Shown piece after piece: positions 21,552-30,121 of a stretch of DNA of 64,000 nt. The notes below the pieces were generated by a model. That model ran no database searches. It saw nothing but the letters and a program-made list of their open reading frames with translations, and was not told where the DNA came from. The position numbers and the translations under genes are program-made. The first letter of the stretch is position 1. Every line of letters starts with the position of its first letter. This DNA comes from Vermamoeba vermiformis. Its lineage: Eukaryota; Tubulinea; Echinamoebida. The stretch is from assembly GCA_045837725.1 (NCBI GenBank), contig JBEWZL010000306.1, positions 62,001 to 126,000 on the forward strand, in the 5' to 3' direction.

Positions 21552-23359
21552 TTAAAAACTCAAAAGAGAAACAGCGAATGCCAACAACGGCAAGACAGGC
21601 AGCAAAATCGAACTATCAGAAGCCTTCTTGCAGCCAGACTCGTCCTTGGTAATTGTGACCGTGACTGCTTCAGCTTCATTGTTCTGAGTGGTTTTCAGCA
21701 CCACGCAAGACTGCACTGGATCGAGAATGATTGTCAGAATCGATGCACGTATGATCATACGAGACGCTACTTACGATTACTGTTGACAGTAATAGAACCA
21801 AAGTTGAGGTTGTCAGTGCCGCAGTAGGAGTTGAAAGTGAAGATCGTGCGCTCAATTGAACTCGAAGAACTCAATTCTTTGACTTCATCTTCGGTCAATG
21901 TAAACGACAACGAAGGGGTTCCTGTAGTAATGACTGTTAATACTTTTGAACTTCCCTTATGGCGTTATTCTTACCCTTGACTGTCGCACAGCCGTACACG
22001 ATAAGATCGCCCTCGGTGAGAGTAAGGGCTCCCGAAATAGTAAGGTTTCCAACGATGACAAGATCTCCAATTTCTGCGCCTGATGCAGGCTCGTAGGAGC
22101 CATAGATGGCCCATACAGGCTCTCTGTTAACATTGACTTGACAAACGGCGTTGCTATTAGGCGCAGGTTGAGGGCACGACTTCACACCTGCCAATAAGAA
22201 GTTGATACGCGTACGTTAAAATAATCAAAAGCCAACTTACAGTCGATTTTTGTAGTGTTGCACTTGGGATTGGTTGGAATACAGCACAAGTTGGTGCCAG
22301 AAACATCGCACGTAATAACTGTTGGAAGACTCACGTTGTAGCAGCCAGCGAGAGGATTGTTGGAAATGTTGAACCTGCCAAGGTTCGGGAGGTCTGACAA
22401 TCCAGGGTAGATCAAGCCCGTCAACAAGTTGTTGCCCGCATCAAACACTTCCAAAGTAGTGCACAATGCCAAGTCAGCTGGAATCATGCCGCTCAATTGA
22501 TTTGAAGAGAGCCGGAGGTCAGTCAGTTTCGGCATGTGACCAAGTTGCCAAGGTATAGTGCCAGTGAGCTGATTGCTATCTAAATACAGAGATTTCAGCG
22601 ACGATAACTGCTGAAGCTCGCCAGGTATGGTGCCCGTCAGTTGATTGTTAGATGCGTCAAAATTAATGAGTTGATTAAGCTGCTTCAATTCGGGAGGGAT
22701 GGTGCCAGTAAGTCTATTTTTGTTGATGAGTAGATTTTGGAGCCGTTGCATTCCGCCAATGTATGCAGGAATAGTACCAGTAACGCGAGTATTGTACAGG
22801 GCGAAACCAGTGAGGTTTACGAATGGTCGCAGATCCGGAAAGTCGCCAGTCAGGTCTGAGTCAAGGATTTGGTATTCGCTTAACGGGGAGCGAGCACTTT
22901 CGAGAAAGGTCGGAAGTTGCAGATTCGTCGTCCACCACAGATACAAAGATTGAAGATTTGGGAGAGAACCAATTTCGATTGGTAAAGGCCTCGATAAGGT
23001 CACATTATTGATCGTAATCGTCTGTAAGTAAGGCCAGTCTTTGATCCAATCCCCGATCTCAACCGCAGTTTGCTCTCTAACGTAACTACAATTTACTGGT
23101 TAATATTTTGCTTTATGGATTGCGAAAGAAGATCTTACAGCTCTGTTATGTGCATAGCGCCGTCCACCTCACGGCAAGAAACATAAGAAGGACTGCCGAT
23201 AGCGCATGGGTCTCCGGGAGTAATTGACCAAGTTGGAGGAACCAACGACGCGTTAAATAATTTATACGCATCTATCTCCGTCTTCGGAAGCTCCTGTGCT
23301 GAGCTGCAGACGATGAGAACAAAAATCTGCAGAATCATAAAACAAATAAACCGCCGCAT
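21552..23359 (-). CDS. Secreted or surface leucine-rich repeat protein
   Basis: Five exons (23139-23359, 22241-23085, 21975-22187, 21775-21921, 21552-21715) splice to 529 residues. A signal peptide (MRRFICFMILQIFVLIVCSS) precedes a plant-type LRR N-cap, SLVPPTWSITPGDPC. About eight LRRs of the LxxLxLxxNxLTGxIPxxL type follow (LQNLLINKNRLTGTIP, LKSLYLDSNQLTGTIP, LTDLRLSSNQLSGMIP), then a Cys-rich cap (NLCCIPTNPKCNTT). A second small beta region (ASGAEIGDLVIVGNLTISGA) leads to a Ser-rich stretch. The last exon ends in a hydrophobic tail, ILLPVLPLLAFAVSLLSF-stop, typical of a GPI-anchor signal. It likely sits on the outer surface and binds ligands or neighbours. Introns 2-4 are phase 1. Copy E begins almost immediately downstream on the same strand. 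Confidence 0.8.
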
Positions 23360-23935
23360 TGTGGTTGTGGTGTTTAGGATAAAAAGAAAGTGGAAACAAT
23401 ACTAAAAAAAAAAATTTGTTGTTCACAAATTTCAATTTCCTTTTTCGGTAATTCGTTGACATTAAAGTTGTTGCTTCCGTTTAGAATCATGATTCCTTTG
23501 CACACCGCGTACATACTAATTAGGAGCATTGTTAAGGCTAAAAAAGGTTTTTACAAAAAGAATCGAAGGTTTAGGTAAACGTATCAGAACTCTCAAATTA
23601 AGCCCCTTTGCATAAGTTATAAATTAATGTTGTCAATTGACAACAAAGGTTCGGGCGGAGATAATTTCCGCAATCTCTAAATTTAGAACGTTAAACTTAC
23701 AAATTAATTAATGATGAGCCGATAAATTTGGCAGGTTGCCAATTTAGTAGATTTTAATCCATAACTCGGAGTGAGATGCAATACATTTGAATTACCTACC
23801 AACATGGTGCCCGCCACTCGGAATTTTCCGCTACGTTCACGAGATGGATCTACAACGACTGATTTGGGACTTATGGATTATAACTGTTTTAAGTGAAATA
23901 GCGCCTTTCGAGTTTAATATTGTACTAATTGTGCC
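23360..23935. other. Intergenic region
   Basis: AT-rich sequence between the LRR gene's start codon and the 3' end of the F-box/ankyrin gene. I see no coding, RNA or repeat signal beyond homopolymer A/T runs. Confidence 0.5.
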
Positions 23936-25228
23936 TTACAAGCCTTCAAACAGTCCAAGTGCATACAAATGTGGTGCCGTGTGTCGACATTGAATGCCGT
24001 TCTCGTGCATGTATTCCAAGCAGTCTATGCGAGACAGTTCTGTTGCCACGTCGCACGCTTTGTAGTCCCAATGCGCTCCATTCTCGTGCGCGTAAGTCAA
24101 GCACTCTAGTGATCCGTACGATGCTGCATTTTCGCACGTAGCTTCATCCCATCCAGCACCGTTCTCGTACGCGTAGATCAGGCACTCTAAATTACCGGCG
24201 GCAGCTCTCGAACACACGCGATCGCTGAACGGACAGCCGTTCTCGTGAGCATAGACCAACATGTCAAAGTGACCCAAGGAAGCGCTGAGGTCAGTCACTA
24301 CTTCGTGCCATTCAGCGCCGCTCTCGTGCACGTACTGCAACACTTTAAAATTGCCGGAAAGTACTGCCTCGCGACAGATGTAGACGCTGTTCCAGCCACA
24401 TCCGTTTTCGTGCGCGTACTTTAAGCACTCGAAATGACCGTACTTGACTGCATTGAAGCACACATCTTCGTTCCACGGATGTCCGTGCTCGTGCAAGTAC
24501 TGCAACACTGGCAAATGGCCGTGCTTGGCTGCGAGTGAGTAGGCAACATTGTCTAACGGACAACCGTTCTCTAGAGCGTACTTCAAGCAAGTAACATGCC
24601 CGTTCATTGCCGCACGTGCTGTAGTATCGCTGCTCCATTGGCAGCCGTTCTCGTGAAGGTAGATCAAGACATCGATTTGTCCGCCCATTGCTGCCATAGC
24701 GCAAGTCTTCTCGTTCCATTTTGAGCCAGTCTCTCTTGCAAATTGAAGTCGCGAGAAGTAGCCATTGTACGCAGCGAAGTTGGCCCTGGTCCACATTGAA
24801 TTTTGGGTCAAGCAGAGATGCAACAGCTCGAGGTCTTCAACTCCTTTCAAATGTTCTTGCAATAAATCTCTACATATATTATTCAACTCTTTGCATGATT
24901 GTGATAGCATGTCGCAATTATGAATTAATTGGACGTAATCGTTTTCTTCTTTCGGATTAAAATTCATATATCGCACAATAGCAAGAATTATCTCCATGGG
25001 AAGTGCCAAAAAATCAATTCCTATATTTCCATCATTTTCTGCTAATTTTTGCTCGTTTGTAGACGCGCTGTCCAGAGATTGGTTGCAGATGCGCGCCTTT
25101 TTGGAGGGCTTCTCGCTATCCTCGTGCGCACTCTTTCTTTTCATTATAAAATTGTAATGAAGTTGCGAGTGACGTTGATTGAGCTCGGCTTTTGAACCAA
25201 TCAAGTCCTTATAAGGCTTCTCGAGCAA
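23936..25228 (-). CDS. F-box protein with giant-virus-type ankyrin repeats, intronless
   Basis: A single uninterrupted frame of 430 residues. The first Met is at 25228, with an alternative at MKRKSAHEDSEKPSKKAR about 28 residues in. A basic stretch (KRKSAHEDSEKPSKKAR) is followed by an F-box-like segment, FLALPMEIILAIVRYMNF. About nine repeats of the form CLKYAHENGCGWN or VLQYLHEHGHPWN, spaced 25-27 residues, then run to the C terminus. This short ankyrin variant with a YxHENGCxW signature is abundant in mimivirus-like giant viruses and in some protists. The domain pair suggests a substrate receptor for SCF ubiquitin ligases. The absence of introns in an intron-rich neighbourhood is consistent with retroposition or horizontal transfer, though host family expansion is an alternative. 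It is divergent from the Ras-like gene. Confidence 0.85.
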   Translation of the reverse strand: MLEKPYKDLIGSKAELNQRHSQLHYNFIMKRKSAHEDSEKPSKKARICNQSLDSASTNEQKLAENDGNIGIDFLALPMEIILAIVRYMNFNPKEENDYVQLIHNCDMLSQSCKELNNICRDLLQEHLKGVEDLELLHLCLTQNSMWTRANFAAYNGYFSRLQFARETGSKWNEKTCAMAAMGGQIDVLIYLHENGCQWSSDTTARAAMNGHVTCLKYALENGCPLDNVAYSLAAKHGHLPVLQYLHEHGHPWNEDVCFNAVKYGHFECLKYAHENGCGWNSVYICREAVLSGNFKVLQYVHESGAEWHEVVTDLSASLGHFDMLVYAHENGCPFSDRVCSRAAAGNLECLIYAYENGAGWDEATCENAASYGSLECLTYAHENGAHWDYKACDVATELSRIDCLEYMHENGIQCRHTAPHLYALGLFEGL

Positions 25229-25553
25229 TCTTGCGCTTGCTGGTTAATAATACTTTAATTATGCCATTGTGTTGATTTTTTGTTGTGTTTGTGCGTTCTC
25301 ATTGCTTAATCTCTGACTTTTCCGTCGAGGCAATAAAAATCTCCCGTCACGAGTTGTTGAAGCGATTCTCGACCTAAGATTTCAAGATTCGCATTAGAAT
25401 CTCCGCAGCTGTGATTTAACAGATATTATTTTAAATTCTTCCCGTATTTTTAGTTACTATTCGGCTTCCTATTCTTTTGGGATACCGGAGATAAATCGGG
25501 TGATAACTATCAGTCATTGAATAACAAAACTACGAACTCCGCACTCCAACAGT
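25229..25553. promoter_or_regulatory. Divergent promoter region, F-box/ankyrin and Ras-like genes
   Basis: 325 bp between two divergent start codons, so promoters and leaders of both genes lie here. No specific element was recognised. Confidence 0.45.
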
Positions 25554-26590
25554 ATGGGTAATTCAAAGAGTCAAAGACCTGAAGAGAACAGGGAGGTGGT
25601 GGCAGAGCAGATCGAACCACCTGAGTAAGTCTCCGTAAACACCCTTACAAAGCCAGTCAATTTTAACACTCGTGGTATAGAGTCACTATTAATATTGCAA
25701 TTATTGGAAACAGTGGTAAGTATTTAAATCTTGATCTAAATTTGTACTGACCTCAATCGCGAAAGGCGTTGGAAAAACAGCAATACCGCTTCGCTTCAAG
25801 GTAATTCAAAAAATTTTAAGCACCACTCGTTGTCCAGCCTTTAGCGCCACGAATTATATTAACAGAATTATTTTCAGCAAGGAACATTTGTGGAGCCTCC
25901 GCTTACAATAGGCACGGATTGGATAGAGATAGATTATCGAATTGACGGCAAGCGAGTTAGATTTAGGCTCGTAAGTTGATTAAAAAGGCATTTGGATCTA
26001 GAGGTCGCTAATCTAATCAAAAATGTAGCGCGACACTCATGGCATGGAACGCTTCCGCAGCCTTAATTGGTCCTTTTTCCATCAATTAGATGTCATTTTA
26101 ATCACGTTTGATGTGTCAAATCGCGAAAGCTTCGATCATATTGTGAGTATTTGGTACCAGCAAGGCAGCAAATCTTCAAATCCCAGAACATGCATTGCCT
26201 TCGTTGGGAATAAGACAGTAAGTAATACGTTACTATATAAAGCATAAGTGGACTCCGATTTCGAGTTGTGGATCTTTCATTAAAAAAATTGAGATGAGAT
26301 CTAGTTAGCTCTTAACTGACGTTAAATTTGATAGGATTTACCTCACATGGTTACGAGTGACGAACTCGAGGTAAGTTTAGCTTTAAAGTTCATTATCAGC
26401 TCGATCTCGAATTGAACTGAACTCTATTTTGCAGGCTACAGCAGCTCCATTAGGCTGCGCAAGCATAATGTGCTCGGCAAAAGATGGAACGAACATTGAA
26501 GAGCTGTTCAAGCTCTGTTATGTTAAGGGTTTAGAAAAACAGGAAGCGGATCGGCTGTGCTACGCCACGAACAATAACGGGACCGCGTAA
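25554..26590 (+). CDS. Ras-like small GTPase with N-myristoylation signal
   Basis: Seven small exons (25554-25624, 25681-25715, 25766-25800, 25878-25970, 26029-26217, 26335-26370, 26435-26590) give 204 residues. The G1 P-loop is GNSGVGKT, switch I contains PPLTIGTDW, G3 is DTHGMERF, G4 is NKTD and G5 is CSAKDG. The Gln that normally follows DTxG (Ras Q61) is Met, so intrinsic GTP hydrolysis may be slow. The N terminus MGNSKSQ fits an N-myristoylation site. The C terminus (YATNNNGTA) has no prenylation CaaX or CC box, so membrane attachment is probably by the myristoyl group. It is closest in general form to the Ras/Rab superfamily, but no subfamily can be named. Confidence 0.85.
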
Positions 26591-26900
26591 AATATTGCCG
26601 AATAATTATTATTATTTATGTAAAATAAAATGCCCTGAGCATGGTGTATCAATAAGTTAATAAATAATTTTCATAAGTGAATAATGCCTGACGGCAGAAT
26701 TCCAAAGTTGATTGTGTCAATATTAAGACAATATATAATATGTTCGCACTCGGTAATTAAATTAGATTTTACCTTCAAGGAATCAAAACTGACGACGATC
26801 AGATCGTTTCACGTTTCTCGTGGAATCAGAGCTAGTTCTGGACTTATTTCCGCTTAAATTCTATTCATTTACATGCAACAAGCCTAGTAAGCCTAGTTGT
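26591..26900. other. Intergenic region 3' of the Ras-like gene
   Basis: AT-rich, with possible polyadenylation signals such as aataaa shortly after the Ras-like stop codon. Nothing else is recognised before the transposon target duplication. Confidence 0.5.
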
Positions 26901-26908
26901 GTTGCGGT
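26901..26908. repeat. 8-bp target site duplication, left copy
   Basis: gttgcggt directly precedes the left terminus of the DNA transposon and is repeated exactly at 27999-28006. Confidence 0.85.
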
Positions 26909-26999
26909 GGGAGGCGATAAGAAATTACACTGCTGAAACTTACGTGTAATTTATTTTCGTGCAGTGTAAAAATTACACGGACGTGTAACAGTGTAATTT
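26909..26999 (+). repeat. Terminal inverted repeat, left
   Basis: 91 bp identical to the reverse complement of 27908-27998. The alignment continues imperfectly for about 15 bp inward. Confidence 0.9.
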
Positions 27000-27510
27000 T
27001 TACACGGCACGGCCGTATAAATATGTGATAAAACAGCATCTAAAGAGTTTATTTACATTAAAGTAAGCTAAGGGCTTCACAATACCACCAGATGCAACCC
27101 GATTCTTGAAAAATACCTGTTATTTTCTAAAGTAAGCTACACAGAGTGTTTATGCTTAAATTAGCCATTCATCCAGGTGTTTAATACGTTGGTATATGGT
27201 TGCTAGGTCTTGAAAAGTGAATCGCTGGTGCTGTGCTCTAAATCAGGAAATTATAGATCGAGATCCGGTTCGAGAAGTGCATCTCATCATTTCTTACTAT
27301 TATCCAAGGGTTGATTGGCATCTATTTGGTGACAGGAGATAATATTGAGTGATCTTGGGATGTGTGTCCAGCACTGATCTTGCAAAGTCCAACTTAACAT
27401 CTCCATAACAATCACTACATCGCAGATGGTATTTGCCGGCAAATATGCAAATAAAATCACAACTATAAAGCCAGATTTCAGCTTGAGACGCGCTACTATT
27501 TCATCGATAA

Positions 27511-27864
27511 TCAGCACCAACAAATCTTGCGCGCTTTCGTTTTCACGGGCTTAGCTGGCGACACTATGTCAACTTGTGCCTGTTCTTGCTCTAAAATTAA
27601 ATAATAATTTTAAAAATACGTTAATAGCCGTTATAATAGGGTGGAGTTACCTGTTGTGCTACAGGAGCAAACGGATGTTGGACTAGGTGTCAGATCGGCA
27701 TCAATTCTGTCCGCAATTTTTTCAGCGATTTGTCTTGTGGTAATTATGTTATGAAAATTGAAGGTAAATTTTATGCCTAAGCTCGCTTTGGTCTTTTTTT
27801 GCTTGGGCTGACGCAGATGGAGCGTTCTTCTGTCATTATACGCCTCTTCTATATAAAATATGGC
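27511..27864 (-). pseudogene. Spliced coding remnant inside the DNA transposon
   Basis: Two pieces with good splice signals join in frame. An exon at 27651-27864 reads AIFYIEEAYNDRRTLHLRQP, then TTRQIAEKIADRIDADL. After an intron with GTAAC and TTTTAG ends, an exon at 27511-27590 reads QEQAQVDIVSPAKPVKTKAR and ends KICWC-stop. There is no start codon inside the element. It may be the tail of a transposase or a captured host fragment; I do not recognise it. Further open runs at about 27300-27490 and 27130-27240 have no clear connection. Confidence 0.35.
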
Positions 27865-27907
27865 CTATTTCTGATTACACGGTGGTTTTTTGCCGTGCAC
27901 GTGTAAT

Positions 27908-27998
27908 AAATTACACTGTTACACGTCCGTGTAATTTTTACACTGCACGAAAATAAATTACACGTAAGTTTCAGCAGTGTAATTTCTTATCGCCTCCC
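27908..27998 (-). repeat. Terminal inverted repeat, right
   Basis: Reverse complement of 26909-26999 over 91 bp. It ends cgcctccc directly before the second target duplication. Confidence 0.9.
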
Positions 27999-28006
27999 GT
28001 TGCGGT
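27999..28006. repeat. 8-bp target site duplication, right copy
   Basis: gttgcggt, identical to 26901-26908, lying 51 bp upstream of the glycosyltransferase start codon. Confidence 0.85.
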
Positions 28007-28057
28007 GCTGGTCCGCTATTCGAAAAAGAACAAAGTTTATTTTTGTTATCAGATCCA

Positions 28058-29879
28058 ATGAGGCGACTACGGTTCTCGCAAGTGCCTATATTGCGAAATA
28101 GGCGGCTACAATTCGCCGTGGTGGTCACTTTCTTATTTATCTTCTTTTATATGCGACCGTCTGATCACACATTAGAAATAGTTACGGATGTTGCTAAACA
28201 GTTGTATAATGGCACAATAATACCTGACGATGTTCCTTTTAGCTTAGATAAATACCCAGGCAAGTATTTGCAAATTTGAAATAATTCCAACGGATCGACA
28301 ACGAAATGGATGACGTTGATAGTCAGTTACAATAAACAATAATAAATTATTTTGAATATTTTAAAATACATCATAATTATTTTGAGTTATTACATCGATG
28401 TTTCAAGCAAAAATACTAAATATAATTTATTTTTAATTAGAGTGGGCCAAAAATGCGGTTGATTTAGGTTTTGTCCTGCCTGTATATATATGGGACGCAG
28501 TATTATGGAATAACTCGAATTCTATCGCATTTCTCGCGCCAACGGCAACAAGAAAGTGGGTGGATCGACATCCAAAGCCTAAGATTACTTATCCAGAGGC
28601 TTACTTCAAAATGAAATGCATATTTGGAGATAGTGCGTCGTATACAGGTAAGAATTTGCCTAATATTACTCATGACAGTACGCGATCGAAATCCACTTTG
28701 CTTGTTAACCAAGTTTTTGCCTTGGCGACAAAGTTCCGTCAAAATTGGTACTAATAATTATTTATAGATGTTACCGTCATACCTGATGAGCATCATAATA
28801 TTTGGATTTTAAGCTGCGATCTCTCGACAAAAGAACAAGACTTCCTGCAGAAGAACCAAGAAGTACGAGTCTCGTTGCTGGATCTGAACTTAGGTGTGCA
28901 ATCCAAGAACTACATGGTCAAGTCATTCGCAAAGACAGAGAAGAAGCATAAAATAGCAGCATGTACGATGATCATGAACGAAGAGAAATACATTGCCGAA
29001 TGGATCGAGTACATGCAGCTAATGAAAGTGACTAAATTCTATTTTTACGACAACGGAAGTACTGATAAGACGTAAGTACCAAACAAGGCCTCAATAAGTG
29101 AGATCCGAAAAACGACATCCAAATTCAATTTCGTTCGTTTGCCTCCTTTTTACTACATAATATATTAACTTGGCTATTATAGATTGAAAGTATTGCAGCC
29201 CTATGTAGATCAAGGCTTAGTAACAGTCGTGGATTGGTCCATGTACCCGTACAAGACGAGCAAGTTCAACTCGCAGATTATGGCCTTCAACGACTGCGTG
29301 TACAGATTTAAAGACTACAGCGAGTTTCAATTGCAATTCGATGTGGATGAGTATCCTTTCTCAAAGAGTGAAGACATTGAGGATCTCGATCAGCTGATCG
29401 AAAAGTACAAAGAAGAGGAACCTGAGTTTGGGCAGCTCCTATTGACTGTAAGTACATATGTTATCATATTATAGTCATGAATAATTCTTTAGATTGCAAA
29501 CTAATCGTGAGCGCATCCGTTACAAATCGATTCAATACTAACTCTTCAATTATAGTTCATGTACTTCGGCACCAATGAATGGGATGACTCAAAACTAGTC
29601 ACAGAAGCATATTGGAGATCGTTACATTGGCCTGGACACCCTGGCAACGCTCTCGGGTATCACCGCAAGCCTATTCTGTGGCTTCAGCACCTCAAAGCCG
29701 TCTCTATTCATACTTTGACTACTGGCGGTCATAGTGTCTACGTTAACGGAGAAAACGAAATGAGAATTAATCACTACTGGCACGGATCTCGTGGCGCTGC
29801 AAAAGGCTTGAACGAGAAATTCGATGACTCCATGAAGAGCTTCGTGGAAATGCTCAAACAACGTCTAGATAGAGAGTAG
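28058..29879 (+). CDS. Glycosyltransferase family 92 (DUF23) type II membrane protein
   Basis: Five exons (28058-28259, 28441-28647, 28768-29071, 29183-29447, 29556-29879) give exactly 433 residues. A short basic N terminus and one membrane anchor (LQFAVVVTFLFIFFYM) suggest Golgi type II topology. The catalytic domain starts at KHKIAACTMIMNEEKYIAEW (the AxCxxxxNE-type motif of GT92), followed by YFYDNGSTDKT and QLQFDVDEYPF, whose DVDEY supplies the metal-binding DxD. The C-terminal WWH-type region is represented by INHYWHGSRG. GT92 members add galactose or related sugars to N-glycans or glycolipids; the exact donor and acceptor are not visible. The first intron is GC-AG (CCAG/gcaagt), required to keep frame into EWAKNAVDLG. 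A transposon end lies about 60 bp upstream. Confidence 0.85.
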
Positions 29880-30121
29880 GACCTACATTGTTTCGCATTA
29901 CGACCTGGCAATGTTTACACGTGTAAATAAATTTGTATTCTTTGTTTTCGTCGATCGGCTCGTTCGCAACATTGCCATTAATCTAGATGCGAATAATTCA
30001 TATTTAGTTCGCGGCAAACTGCGTATCGAGACCGTCGTACATACCTCCGAGCTTCAAAGTTCCTTTGCGTCGCATAAAAAAATATTAAATATTGCGAGTC
30101 ATTTTACCAAATTTTTCAAGA

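Larger units (their letters stand above)
26909..27998. mobile_element. 1,090-bp DNA transposon with long terminal inverted repeats
   Basis: The ends start gggaggcgataagaaattac and are identical inverted copies for 91 bp, then similar for about 15 more. An exact 8-bp duplication, gttgcggt, flanks it. The termini contain several copies of TTACAC in both orientations, a subterminal repeat pattern typical of cut-and-paste elements. The 8-bp duplication fits the hAT, P or Merlin superfamilies, but the GGGAGGCG terminus and lack of an intact transposase leave the family open. Inside are only short open pieces on the minus strand. It is probably a non-autonomous or internally deleted copy mobilised in trans. 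Perfect repeats and target duplication indicate a recent insertion. Confidence 0.9.
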
